From Tritonibacter scottomollicae (GTDB lineage: Bacteria; Pseudomonadota; Alphaproteobacteria; Rhodobacterales; Rhodobacteraceae), in assembly GCF_003003215.1 (NCBI RefSeq), contig NZ_PVUF01000019.1, positions 1 to 64,000 of the forward strand: a stretch of DNA of 64,000 bases, given 5' to 3'. Under the pieces are notes generated by a model. The model saw only the letters and a program-made list of their open reading frames with translations. It had not been told where the DNA came from and did not search any database. Every line of letters starts with the position of its first letter. The stretch's first letter is position 1. Of this stretch, positions 8,642 through 16,753 are shown one piece after another. The position numbers and the translations under genes were made by a program.

Positions 8642-9286
8642 TCAGCGTGAATGTGTCAGTGTGCTTTCCAGCACCTGTAGGGAGACTTCCGCCTCCTCTG
8701 CCGAGGTCTGGATAATGGACTTCTGTGCGCGCAGAGCTGCGTCCGATGCATCCTGCAGGGCGGCAATCAGGCGCGCGCGGGTATCAGCGGAGTCCACCAG
8801 CCCATCCCCTCTGTCTGCGAAGGCACAATAGTCGATGAAGGCAGATTCGACACGGGGCAGGGTGCGACGCAGCAGGGTATCGGCGCGGCGGGCGGTTTCC
8901 ACCGAGGAAAGCATATCGGCAAAAAGCGCCTCGAACCGCGCTTCGCAGTCGCTCAAAGCGGTCTTCAGGGCTTCGCGGCGTCGGGCCCCTGCCACCTGCA
9001 TGCGTGCGAACCGTGCCTGTGCCTCCTGCACGGACTGCGCGGCGCGCAGTGCGCTGTAGTCATTGTCCACACCGGCGTCCGCCAACATGTTCTCGGCCTG
9101 CGATTCTGGGCGCAGGATCTGCTCTACGGCCCAGTTCACCACGGCGAAGGTCAGCCAGCCCGCCGCGATTGCGCAGGCGGCTTCGGCCTCTCGTGGCCAG
9201 CTGGCGAGGTTAAACTGCAGATAGATGGAGAGGGCCGTCAGTGCGCCCAAGATGCCCGGAATGATATGGAGTGCCGCCGCGATCAT
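8642..9286 (-). CDS. inner-membrane protein with cytoplasmic helical domain, possibly XpaC-like
   Basis: A 214-residue protein with two N-terminal membrane helices at about residues 4-24 and 36-56, followed by a mostly helical soluble region of about 150 residues rich in Ala, Arg and Glu. The segment with LLRRTLPRVESAFIDYCAF is reminiscent of the XpaC (5-bromo-4-chloroindolyl phosphate hydrolysis) family, but I cannot confirm this. It overlaps the preceding OmpA-like gene by ATGA and lies 21 bp before the SBP-OmpA fusion, so it belongs to the envelope operon. It may link that complex to the cytoplasm. The function is not recognised. Confidence 0.65.
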   Translation of the reverse strand: MIAAALHIIPGILGALTALSIYLQFNLASWPREAEAACAIAAGWLTFAVVNWAVEQILRPESQAENMLADAGVDNDYSALRAAQSVQEAQARFARMQVAGARRREALKTALSDCEARFEALFADMLSSVETARRADTLLRRTLPRVESAFIDYCAFADRGDGLVDSADTRARLIAALQDASDAALRAQKSIIQTSAEEAEVSLQVLESTLTHSR

Positions 9287-9771
9287 CCGTCACCCAGTGC
9301 CCCAAGGAGGCGCCGCTCTACAATGCGCACTTCGGCCCGGCGTGTCCGCTTGGACAGTGAGGCCGCGCTCTCGCCTGCGTGCGGATCGGGAGGGGCAGCG
9401 CCGCCCGCGCCCCGGCTGATGATCCGGTCTGCCGGCACCCCGGCATCGGCGAGGGCCGTGGCGACCACATCAGCTCGGCTACGTGACAGGGCAAGGTTGG
9501 CCTGTGCATCGCCGTCCGCGCCAGTGTGACCGGTGATCAAGGCAATTGTGGTCGGGTGATCCAGAAGCGAATTGAGAGCGACCGCGATCATGGCGTCAGA
9601 TCCAGCGGCCGGCCGCGCGCCTACGTCGAAATCGACGACAACAACCTCTGGTCCATCTGCGCGGGGCCAGACAAGCCCGGCAGCGCTGAGTGCAATAAAC
9701 ACTGTGACGAGCATAAGCAGACCCAATCCGACCCCCTTCCGTCGTCGGATTGATCGGTTGTCGAGGCGCAT
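9283..9771 (-). CDS. membrane-anchored OmpA/MotB-domain protein
   Basis: A 162-residue protein with a short basic cytoplasmic N-terminus (NRSIRRRKG), one membrane helix at about residues 15-35 and a periplasmic OmpA-like domain (LITGHTGADGDAQANLALSRSRADVV, then ISRGAGGAAPPDPH) that should bind peptidoglycan. I chose the ATG at 9771 over an upstream one at 9846 because AGGAG lies 10 nt before it and the upstream extension has no transmembrane logic. It is the first gene of the five-gene envelope operon and would act as an inner-membrane-to-wall anchor. Confidence 0.78.
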   Translation of the reverse strand: MRLDNRSIRRRKGVGLGLLMLVTVFIALSAAGLVWPRADGPEVVVVDFDVGARPAAGSDAMIAVALNSLLDHPTTIALITGHTGADGDAQANLALSRSRADVVATALADAGVPADRIISRGAGGAAPPDPHAGESAASLSKRTRRAEVRIVERRLLGALGDG

Positions 9772-9891
9772 AACTTGGTTTCTCCTGCAATCAATATGCA
9801 ACTTCTCCGCGACCGAAGAAGGCATGTTTCGCAAAGGCTCTGTCAACCGTCAAAGTCTCTCGCGTCCAATAACGCAGCGCGGGCGCGGCTG

Positions 9892-9987
9892 ATCGGCCTG
9901 TCGAATCTCGACTGGCTACATGGAGGCCGAGGTTATGAGGCTGATTGGTTCACAGAGACGTTCAACCACAAAGGGATAAGCCTGAGC
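9892..9987 (+). pseudogene. possible decayed IS5-type transposase fragment
   Basis: A short open stretch encodes GGRGYEADWFTETFNHKGI, which resembles the G-D-x-GYDADWFR-AL-x-x-KGI motif of IS5-family transposases. The flanking codons do not continue the family sequence. No inverted repeats were found. Otherwise the interval 9772-10087, between the envelope operon promoter and the peptide transporter operon end, contains no convincing gene. Confidence 0.35.
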
Positions 9988-10087
9988 AAGAGTGCGCAGA
10001 TCATTCGCGTCTGGACGGATGGAATTGGGTGGGGAGGTGTCTGCTCTTCGGTAGAGCGCGTTCCGGGGAACAATTCCGCCGAAAGGA

Positions 10088-10116
10088 GAGGTGGCGCGTG
10101 AAAATCGCGCCACCTC
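10088..10116 (-). terminator. hairpin after the GAF gene
   Basis: A perfect 11-bp stem (GAGGTGGCGCG / CGCGCCACCTC) with a 7-nt loop begins 15 bp past the stop of the GAF-domain gene. No strong T tract follows on the minus strand, so it is a weak or Rho-assisted terminator, or an mRNA 3' stabiliser. Confidence 0.5.
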
Positions 10117-10130
10117 ATCCGTTCAAGGGA

Positions 10131-10619
10131 TCACTTTGTGATCGACAGGGCCGCCATGGACGGCAGTGTCAGGACGTCATGCGCCTGTGCGACGCGCTCG
10201 GGTGTGTAGTAGCCTTCTTCGTGCAGGAAATTGACCGTGGCGACCATCTTGCCCCCAAGGATCACCGGCAAGTTGATGACGGACCCACAGCCGAGTTTGC
10301 CGATCAGCTCCGCGTCGGGGAATACCGTGTCGATATCGGCCAGCGTGTTGGAGACAAAGGTCTCGTGACGACCATGAACCTGCTCGAACCAGCGGTTCAT
10401 CTCGATTTCCTTGGTGCCCGTTGTGGGGTAGTTTTCCGCATCATCCGTGTAGACGCGACGGGCGAGCATGGCGTCCATGTCCGCGGTCATCACAGTGAAC
10501 AGCTTTGCGCCCACTGTGGCCTTGGTCAGCGCGCAAAGCGCATCATAGGCCTGTTCTTCTGTGGTGGCCTCTGACAGCGCTTTTTCAAAATCCTGGCGCG
10601 CCGTGTTTGTATCCGTCAT
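10131..10619 (-). CDS. single GAF-domain protein
   Basis: A 162-residue cytoplasmic protein consisting of one GAF-like domain. Recognisable parts are GCGSVINLPVILGGKMVATVNFLHEEG, a typical GAF core strand pair, and the closing helix with AQAHDVLTLPSMAAL. It has no output domain. It lies 3 bp after dppF and is co-transcribed with the transporter, which is unusual for a Dpp/Opp operon. It may sense an intermediate or redox state related to the substrate, or be an fRMsr-like enzyme; the latter is not favoured because the paired catalytic cysteines are not obvious. Function unknown. Confidence 0.7.
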   Translation of the reverse strand: MTDTNTARQDFEKALSEATTEEQAYDALCALTKATVGAKLFTVMTADMDAMLARRVYTDDAENYPTTGTKEIEMNRWFEQVHGRHETFVSNTLADIDTVFPDAELIGKLGCGSVINLPVILGGKMVATVNFLHEEGYYTPERVAQAHDVLTLPSMAALSITK

Positions 10620-10622
10620 GTC

Positions 10623-11372
10623 TTAGTCCTTGCGGTCTGGATTGCCGCCCGATGCGGCGTAAAGGGATTGGGTGTAAGGGTCGGTGAAGCTGCCATCGTG
10701 CAGCGCTGTTGCGGGCGCAATCTCGACGATGCGGCCCTTGTTCATCACGGCCATGCGGTCGCACATGAAGCTGACGACAGGCAGGTTGTGGGTCACCATC
10801 AGATAGGTCAGCCCCTGCTCGCGGCGCAGCTTCTTCAGTAGGTTGAGGATCTCCGCCTGTACTGAGACATCCAGCGCCGATGTGGGTTCGTCCAACAGCA
10901 TCACCTTGGGCTCCAACATCAGGGCGCGCGCAATGGCGACCCGCTGGCGCTGCCCGCCCGAAAGCTGGTGTGGGTAGCGAAACCGAAACCGCTGATCGAG
11001 GCCCACGGCTGCGAGCATCTCGATCACACGGGCATCGCGATTGCCAAGCCCGTGGATCTTGAGCGGCTCGCTCAGCACCGTGTCCACGGATTTGCGCGGA
11101 TGCAGCGATCCATAAGGGTCTTGAAACACCATCTGGCAACGGGTGGCAAAGCCCTGATCGACACTCCGCCCGCGGGGCTGTCCCAGTACCGAGATTTCGC
11201 CGCTCCAATCGGGGGCGAGGCCTGCGATGGCCTTCAGAATCGTGGATTTGCCAGAGCCGCTTTCGCCGACCAGAGCAAAGCTCTCGCCTTCGGCGACCTC
11301 AATGTTCACGCCCTCAACCACCTTTGTGTGGCCATAGGAAATGTCGAGATCTTTCAAAATGATCGCGCTCAT
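10623..11372 (-). CDS. peptide ABC transporter ATP-binding protein (DppF/OppF type)
   Basis: A 249-residue ABC ATPase. Walker A is GESGSGKST, the signature is LSGGQRQRVAIARAL, Walker B is VMLLDEPTSALD, and the H-loop is in MVTHNLPVV. The start at 11372 is chosen because its ATG overlaps the stop of the preceding ATPase gene as ATGA and GGAG lies 6 nt upstream; an alternative ATG lies at 11384. It pairs with the other ATPase and with the two permeases to energise uptake of a peptide or peptide-like compound. It is somewhat shorter than classic OppF because the C-terminal extension is abbreviated. Confidence 0.9.
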   Translation of the reverse strand: MSAIILKDLDISYGHTKVVEGVNIEVAEGESFALVGESGSGKSTILKAIAGLAPDWSGEISVLGQPRGRSVDQGFATRCQMVFQDPYGSLHPRKSVDTVLSEPLKIHGLGNRDARVIEMLAAVGLDQRFRFRYPHQLSGGQRQRVAIARALMLEPKVMLLDEPTSALDVSVQAEILNLLKKLRREQGLTYLMVTHNLPVVSFMCDRMAVMNKGRIVEIAPATALHDGSFTDPYTQSLYAASGGNPDRKD

Positions 11373-12226
11373 GTGCCGCTCCATGCGCTGCGGTCGAGGA
11401 CGGGGAGTTCCTCGCGCGTTTCTTCCATCCGTGGCACCGCCGCCAGCAGGCCTTGGGTATAGGGGTGCGTCGCTTTGTGCAGGTCCTCTGCCGCGCAGCT
11501 TTCGACCACTTCGCCTGCATGCATCACGAGGATGCGGTCGCAGTAGCGCGCCACAAGATTGAGGTCGTGCGAGATCAGGATCAGTCCCATGCCCTTGTCG
11601 CGCACCAGCTCGTCGATGAGGTCCAGAACCTGCGCCTGCACCGAGACATCCAGCGCTGAGGTCGGTTCATCCGCGATCAGCAGATCCGGGCGCGGGATCA
11701 GCATCATGGCGATCATGATGCGCTGGCCCATACCGCCCGAAACCTCATGCGGGTAAAGGTTCACCACCCGTTCGGGATCGTTGATGCGCACGGAATGCAG
11801 CATCTCCAGCACGCGGGATTTGATCTCGCGGCGGGCAAGGGTCTCGTGGGTCTTGAGCGCCTCGGCGATCTGCGCGCCGATGGTCATCACCGGATTGAGC
11901 GAGAACTTCGGGTCTTGCATGATCATCGAGATCCGCGCGCCGCGCAGGTCGCGCATCTTGCGTTCCGACAGCCCTGCCAGGTCGATCCCGTCAAACACCA
12001 TCCTGTCGGCCTGCTGACGGCCCGGGCTGCGCACCAGTCGCAGGATCGCGCGGCCGGTCATCGATTTGCCCGACCCGCTTTCGCCGACGATGCCGAGCCG
12101 TTCACGGCCCAGGGTGAAGGAAAGGCCCTTGACCACCTCGACGCGCCCTTGTGGCGTGGGAAAGCTGACGCGCAGGTTTTCCAGTTCCAAGAGAGGAGCC
12201 TGTTCTGATTGGTGAGAATGGCTCAT
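11369..12226 (-). CDS. peptide ABC transporter ATP-binding protein (DppD/OppD type)
   Basis: A 285-residue ABC ATPase with Walker A GESGSGKSMTGRA, signature VSGGMGQRIMIAMML (a common variant), Walker B LLIADEPTSALD and H-loop ISHDLNLVARY. The C-terminal tail carries the oligopeptide-type segment (HPYTQGLLAAVPRM). The ATG at 12226 is chosen because it overlaps the permease stop as ATGA; the frame stays open upstream but that part is out of phase with the family. It is translationally coupled to the genes on both sides. Confidence 0.9.
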   Translation of the reverse strand: MSHSHQSEQAPLLELENLRVSFPTPQGRVEVVKGLSFTLGRERLGIVGESGSGKSMTGRAILRLVRSPGRQQADRMVFDGIDLAGLSERKMRDLRGARISMIMQDPKFSLNPVMTIGAQIAEALKTHETLARREIKSRVLEMLHSVRINDPERVVNLYPHEVSGGMGQRIMIAMMLIPRPDLLIADEPTSALDVSVQAQVLDLIDELVRDKGMGLILISHDLNLVARYCDRILVMHAGEVVESCAAEDLHKATHPYTQGLLAAVPRMEETREELPVLDRSAWSGT

Positions 12227-13128
12227 GATTTGCCTCCCTGTTTGGGGTCCAGCACATCGCGCAGACCGTCGCCCAGGAAACAGAAGCCAAGCGAGACGAT
12301 GATGATGGCAAAGCCGGGCATGGTGGCGACCCACCACTGATCGAGGATAAAGGCCCGCCCGCGCGAGATCATCGCGCCCCATTCCGGCAGCGGCGGCTGT
12401 GCGCCAAGGCCAAGAAAGCCCAGACCGGCGGCGGTCAGGATGATACCCGCCATGTCTAGCGTGACCCGCACGATCATCGACGAGGTACACAGTGGCAGAA
12501 CATGGCCGGTGATGATCCGTGTATGCGAGGCGCCAAGCAGGCGCATGGCCGAGATGAATTCCGAGTTGCGGAAGGTCAGCGTCTCGGCGCGTGCGATCCG
12601 CGCGTAGGCTGGCCAGGAGGTGATGGCGATGGCGATGATTGCGTTTTCGATCCCCGGTCCAAGCGCGGCGACAAAAGCCAGCGCGAGGATCAGCTTTGGC
12701 ATCGACAGGAACACATCCGTCACGCCCATCATCGCCTTGTCCACCCAACCGCCAAAGTACCCGGAAATGGCGCCGATCAACAGGCCAAGTGGGGCGGAGA
12801 TCACCGCCACCATTGCAACGATCAGCAAGGTAATGCGCGCGCCGTAGATCACCCGGCTGAAAATATCACGACCCAGTTCATCGGTGCCCATCCAGTGCGC
12901 AGCGGAAGGCGGCAGCAGGCGTTGACCGAGGTTTTGTCCCAGCGGACTATGCGGCGCGATCCACGGCGCAAAGATGGCCGCAAGGATCAGGACCAAGAGG
13001 ATCAGTGCGCCCACAACGGCCAGCGGATTGCGCATCAGCATCCGTGTAACACGGTAGCTGTGACCCAAGGAGGCCTGCAGGCGGGAGCTGGGGGAGTCGT
13101 CGAGCAGCCAGTTTGTCATCGTTGTCAT
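12223..13128 (-). CDS. peptide ABC transporter permease (DppC/OppC type)
   Basis: A 301-residue inner-membrane permease with an N-terminal cytoplasmic tail, a first helix near residues 36-57, and a BPD_transp_1 core. The DppC hallmarks are HWMGTDELGRDIFSRVIYGAR and the EAA loop (ARAETLTFRNSEFISAMRLLG). AGGAGG precedes the ATG at 13128. The stop overlaps the following ATPase start. It forms the translocation pore with the adjacent DppB-like protein. Confidence 0.9.
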   Translation of the reverse strand: MTTMTNWLLDDSPSSRLQASLGHSYRVTRMLMRNPLAVVGALILLVLILAAIFAPWIAPHSPLGQNLGQRLLPPSAAHWMGTDELGRDIFSRVIYGARITLLIVAMVAVISAPLGLLIGAISGYFGGWVDKAMMGVTDVFLSMPKLILALAFVAALGPGIENAIIAIAITSWPAYARIARAETLTFRNSEFISAMRLLGASHTRIITGHVLPLCTSSMIVRVTLDMAGIILTAAGLGFLGLGAQPPLPEWGAMISRGRAFILDQWWVATMPGFAIIIVSLGFCFLGDGLRDVLDPKQGGKS

Positions 13129-13137
13129 GGCACCCTC

Positions 13138-14196
13138 CTATCGGCTGCGCGGGTCGAGAATGCGGTACAGCACATCCGACAGCTTGTTGATGAGAATGAA
13201 GACCGACCCGATCACCAATGTGGCGCCAAGGACGGCGTTCATGTCGGCATTGAGCAGCGCCACAGTCAGATAGTTGCCGATGCCCGGCCAGCTAAAGACC
13301 GTCTCGATCATCACCGAGCCTTCCAGCAAGGCGGCATAGGAGAGGCCGATCACGGTGATCAGAGGCACTCGGATCGGGCGGAAGCCGTGGGTCCAGATCA
13401 CCCGCCATTCCGCAACCCCTTTGACACGGGCGGTGGTGATATATTCTTGGCCAAGCTGATCCAGCATGAAGCTGCGCGTCATCCGCGCGATATAGGCCAG
13501 CGAGAAGAAGCCAAGGATGGTGGCAGGCAGGATCAGGTGATCCAGCGCGCTCCAGAACACGTCGAAGTCGCGGGCGATCAGGGAATCGACCAGCAGCAGG
13601 CCAGTGCGTGGCTCTACCAAACCTTCATAGAAGATATCGACACGCCCGGGACCGCCGACCCAGCCAAGGCCTGCGTAGAACACGACCAGACCCACAAGAC
13701 CGAGCCAGAAGGCGGGAACCGAATAGCCAAGCAGCGCAAAGACGCGGATCAGCTGATCCACCCATGTGCCCTGCCTTGCTGCGGCCCAGACACCCAGTGG
13801 AACCCCCATTCCGACGCCGATGATAATGCCAAGCGTCGCCATCTCCAGCGTGGCCGGGAAGACGCGTGCCAAGTCTTCGGCGACGGGGCGGTTGGTGGAC
13901 ACCGAATGGCCCAGATCACCCTGAAAGACATCGCCGACGTAGGTGATGAACTGTGCGATCAGCGGTCGGTCGAGGCCCATGGCAATGCGGACCGCATCAT
14001 ATTGTTCCTGAGTGGCACGGTCGCCGACCACGGACAGAACCGGGTCGATCGGAATCACGCGGCCGATGAAGAAGGTGATCGCCATCAACCCGACAAAGGT
14101 CAGGAGCGTGACGATGATAAACCCACCGATTGCCCCGGCGGTTTTCCTCAGCGCAGCGTTCGAAGGCGCGGCTGTATTCAAGGGTCTGGTCCCCAT
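13138..14196 (-). CDS. peptide ABC transporter permease (DppB/OppB type)
   Basis: A 352-residue permease and the first gene of the leftward transporter operon. It has the N-terminal helix, the FIGRVIPIDP segment typical of the family, a BPD_transp_1 domain, and an EAA-loop (EYITTARVKGV). The start is taken at 14196: an ATG at 14208 is in frame, but its first codons (ATGGGAGGAG) are themselves the Shine-Dalgarno for the second ATG. It is divergent from the XRE-cupin regulator across 232 bp that contain A/T-tract palindromes. Confidence 0.88.
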   Translation of the reverse strand: MGTRPLNTAAPSNAALRKTAGAIGGFIIVTLLTFVGLMAITFFIGRVIPIDPVLSVVGDRATQEQYDAVRIAMGLDRPLIAQFITYVGDVFQGDLGHSVSTNRPVAEDLARVFPATLEMATLGIIIGVGMGVPLGVWAAARQGTWVDQLIRVFALLGYSVPAFWLGLVGLVVFYAGLGWVGGPGRVDIFYEGLVEPRTGLLLVDSLIARDFDVFWSALDHLILPATILGFFSLAYIARMTRSFMLDQLGQEYITTARVKGVAEWRVIWTHGFRPIRVPLITVIGLSYAALLEGSVMIETVFSWPGIGNYLTVALLNADMNAVLGATLVIGSVFILINKLSDVLYRILDPRSR

Positions 14197-14310
14197 TTCT
14201 CCTCCCAAAACCCCCGGCGTGCGGGAGATCTGGCATCGTGAAAACTCTGCGTCGGGGAGGTCCCGGACGCGGTGGTTGGTGCATCAGGCATAAAACAATT
14301 TTCGAAATGT

Positions 14311-14345
14311 GCAAAAATTTTTTTGCCTGACAAAAATTTTTTTTG
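14311..14345. promoter_or_regulatory. paired A/T-tract near-palindromes, candidate XRE-cupin operators
   Basis: GCAAAAATTTTTTTGC (14311-14326) and CAAAAATTTTTTTTG (14331-14345) are two near-palindromic A/T tracts 20 bp apart, in the divergent promoter of the transporter operon and the XRE-cupin gene. A third AT-rich partial palindrome lies just to the left around 14295-14306. Two-helical-turn spacing suits cooperative binding of a dimeric regulator. Confidence 0.5.
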
Positions 14346-14428
14346 TAACCTGATGGAGAGAACATCCAGGAATGTGACCCGGTCTGGTGCTTCAGGCGCA
14401 GGTCCACCCCAAAGTGTGAAGAGCAAAA

Positions 14429-15043
14429 ATGCCGCGTGAAAAAACACTACAAGAGCCCAGTGTCGGCCCAGCGATCCGCAAACGCCGCAAGCAACTAAAG
14501 CTGACCTTGCAGGCGCTGTGTGACAAATCCGGCGTCTCGGTCGGATATCTCAGTCAGGTGGAACGCGACAATGCAACGCCGTCGCTCGGCACGCTGGCGC
14601 AGATCTCAGCGGCGCTTAACGTGGGGCTGGACTATTTCATTTCGGCGTCCAAGCCCTCTGACGGCCTGACCCGCGCCGGCACCCGCCCGCTCTTTGCGCT
14701 GGATGATTCCTCGCTGCGCTACGAGGCGCTGGGCGCGGATTTTCCCGGCTCTGAGATGTCGTCCTATATCCTGCATATACCGCCCGCCTATGTCTCGGAA
14801 ACCGTGAGCCATGAGGGTGAAGAGATCATCTTTGTCCTTGAGGGCGAGATCCAGCAGACATTGGACGGCCAGACCTTTGCCATGACCTCGGGCGACAGCC
14901 TGCACTACAGCGGCAACACCCCGCACGCATGGACCAACCCGACCGACCGCATTGCCCGCATCCTCTGGACCGGGACGCTGACAGTTCTCAATCGCAAAGG
15001 CGCCATCGAGCTACCGGAACTGTCCCACAAGCAGAACGCGTAA
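14429..15043 (+). CDS. XRE-family regulator with C-terminal cupin domain
   Basis: A 204-residue regulator. Residues about 13-70 are a Cro/CI helix-turn-helix (RRKQLKLTLQALCDKSGVSVG, YLSQVERDNATPSLGTLAQI) and residues 105-185 a cupin (VSHEGEEIIFVLEGEI, GDSLHYSGNTPHAWTNP). This PuuR/SutR-like layout usually binds a small amine or amino-acid ligand in the cupin barrel. The gene is followed 46 bp later by the transporter's binding protein and then an M24 peptidase, and is divergent from the permease genes, so it very likely controls both arms through the A/T palindromes upstream. Confidence 0.87.
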   Translation: MPREKTLQEPSVGPAIRKRRKQLKLTLQALCDKSGVSVGYLSQVERDNATPSLGTLAQISAALNVGLDYFISASKPSDGLTRAGTRPLFALDDSSLRYEALGADFPGSEMSSYILHIPPAYVSETVSHEGEEIIFVLEGEIQQTLDGQTFAMTSGDSLHYSGNTPHAWTNPTDRIARILWTGTLTVLNRKGAIELPELSHKQNA

Positions 15044-15089
15044 ACCGCGACAGACAGATTAGAAGTTCAATCCAACAAGGAGACCTCCC

Positions 15090-16679
15090 GTGAAACACCT
15101 GAAGACAACACTGCTGGCCAGCGCGCTGCTTTTGCCGCTTGCAGCGCCGGCTGTGCTGGCCGAGACGCCCGAGGGCGTGCTGGTCGTGGCACAAAACATC
15201 GACGATATCGTCGCCATCGATCCGGCACAGGCCTATGAGTTCACCTCTGGCGAGCTGGTCACCAACCTCTATGACCGGCTGGTTCAATACGATGCCGAAG
15301 ACACCACCGTTCTGGCGGCAGGTCTGGCCTCGGAGTGGGTCACCGACCCTGACGCAAAGACCATCACCTTCACCCTGCGGGATGGTGCGAGTTTTGCCTC
15401 TGGCAACCCCGTGACCGCAGAGGATGTGGTCTATTCCTTCTCCCGCGTCATCAAGCTGAACCTGACGCCTGCGTTCATCCTGACCCAGCTGGGGTGGAAC
15501 GCGGACAACATCGGTGAGATGGTCACTGGTGACGGCAACACGGTGACCGTGAAATACGCGGGCGACTTCTCCCCGGCGTTTGTGTTGAACGTCTTGGCTG
15601 CACGTCCCGCATCCATCGTTGACAGCAAGCTGGTGCAGGAGAACGAAGTTGACGGCGACATGGGCAATGCGTGGCTCAACGCCAATGCTGCGGGTTCCGG
15701 TCCCTTCACGCTGCAGCGCTATGCGGCCGGTCAGATGGTGCGCATGCAGGCGAACCCGACCTATTTCAACGGCGCGCCCAAGATCGACAGCGTGATCATC
15801 CGCCATGTGGCCGAAAGCGCCACTCAGCAGCTGCTGCTGGAGCAAGGCGACGTAGATCTGGCCCGCAACATGACACCGGATCAGGTGGCCTCGCTCGACA
15901 GTGGCGAGATCAAGGTCGACACCTTCCCGCAGGCGGCTGTCCACTTCCTGTCGTTCAACCAGAAAACCGAGAGCCTGACGCCCCCCGCTGTTTGGGAAGC
16001 GGCACGTTATCTGGTCGACTACAAAGGTATGACCGATACGATCATCAAAGGTCAGATGGACGTGCATCAGGCGTTTTGGCCAAAAGGCTTCCCCGGTTCG
16101 TATGATGAGACCCCGTTCTCATATGACCCGGAAAAGGCCAAGAGCATCCTGTCCGAGGCCGGTATCGAGACTCCGATCACCGTGTCGCTGGATGTGATCA
16201 ACGCGGCGCCCTTCACCGATATGGCGCAGTCGCTGCAAGCGAGCTTTGCCGATGCGGGCATCAACTTTGAGATCCTGCCCGGCACCGGCAGCCAGGTGAT
16301 CACCAAATACCGTGAGCGCAGCCATGAGGCGATGCTGCTGTATTGGGGCCCGGACTTCATGGATCCGCATTCCAACGCCAAGGCCTTCGCCTATAACTCC
16401 GACAACTCTGACGACAATTATGCAGCGACCACCACATGGCGCAATGCATGGGCCGTGCCGGAAGAGATGAACAAGCGGACCATGGCAGCGCTGTCGGAAA
16501 GCGACGCGGATGCCCGTCTCGACATGTACCGCGAGCTGCAAAAAGACGTGCAGGCAGAGTCCCCCATCGTGATCATGTTCCAGGCGGCCTATCAGGTTGC
16601 CATGAACGAAGGGGTGTCCGGCTACGTGAACGGCGCAACCTCTGACTTCGTGTTCTACCGTCTGGTGGAAAAAGAATAA
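15090..16679 (+). CDS. family 5 extracellular solute-binding protein of the peptide ABC transporter
   Basis: A 529-residue periplasmic protein with signal peptide ending at VLA-ETP. It has the SBP_bac_5 fold landmarks: AQAYEFTSGELVTNLYDRLV near the mature N-terminus, TFTLRDGASFASGNPVTAEDVVYSFSR, and the late NIxA-like INAAPFTDMAQSLQASF stretch. The start is GTG at 15090, preceded by AAGGAG at the right distance. It is split from its permeases by the divergent promoter but is the only binding protein for them here. It should deliver a short peptide or amino-acid conjugate, judged from the following peptidase. Confidence 0.9.
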   Translation: MKHLKTTLLASALLLPLAAPAVLAETPEGVLVVAQNIDDIVAIDPAQAYEFTSGELVTNLYDRLVQYDAEDTTVLAAGLASEWVTDPDAKTITFTLRDGASFASGNPVTAEDVVYSFSRVIKLNLTPAFILTQLGWNADNIGEMVTGDGNTVTVKYAGDFSPAFVLNVLAARPASIVDSKLVQENEVDGDMGNAWLNANAAGSGPFTLQRYAAGQMVRMQANPTYFNGAPKIDSVIIRHVAESATQQLLLEQGDVDLARNMTPDQVASLDSGEIKVDTFPQAAVHFLSFNQKTESLTPPAVWEAARYLVDYKGMTDTIIKGQMDVHQAFWPKGFPGSYDETPFSYDPEKAKSILSEAGIETPITVSLDVINAAPFTDMAQSLQASFADAGINFEILPGTGSQVITKYRERSHEAMLLYWGPDFMDPHSNAKAFAYNSDNSDDNYAATTTWRNAWAVPEEMNKRTMAALSESDADARLDMYRELQKDVQAESPIVIMFQAAYQVAMNEGVSGYVNGATSDFVFYRLVEKE

Positions 16680-16753
16680 TCTGAACCTTTTCGGGCTGCC
16701 GTGTCACCGGCGGCCCGAATTCCATATCTCCCCCTCATTCCCCGGAGCCCTTG

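Noticed and set aside
12502-14241. 579-codon rightward frame across the permease genes
   Set aside because: It is antisense to two well-defined permeases and has low-complexity His/Asp/Gln composition.
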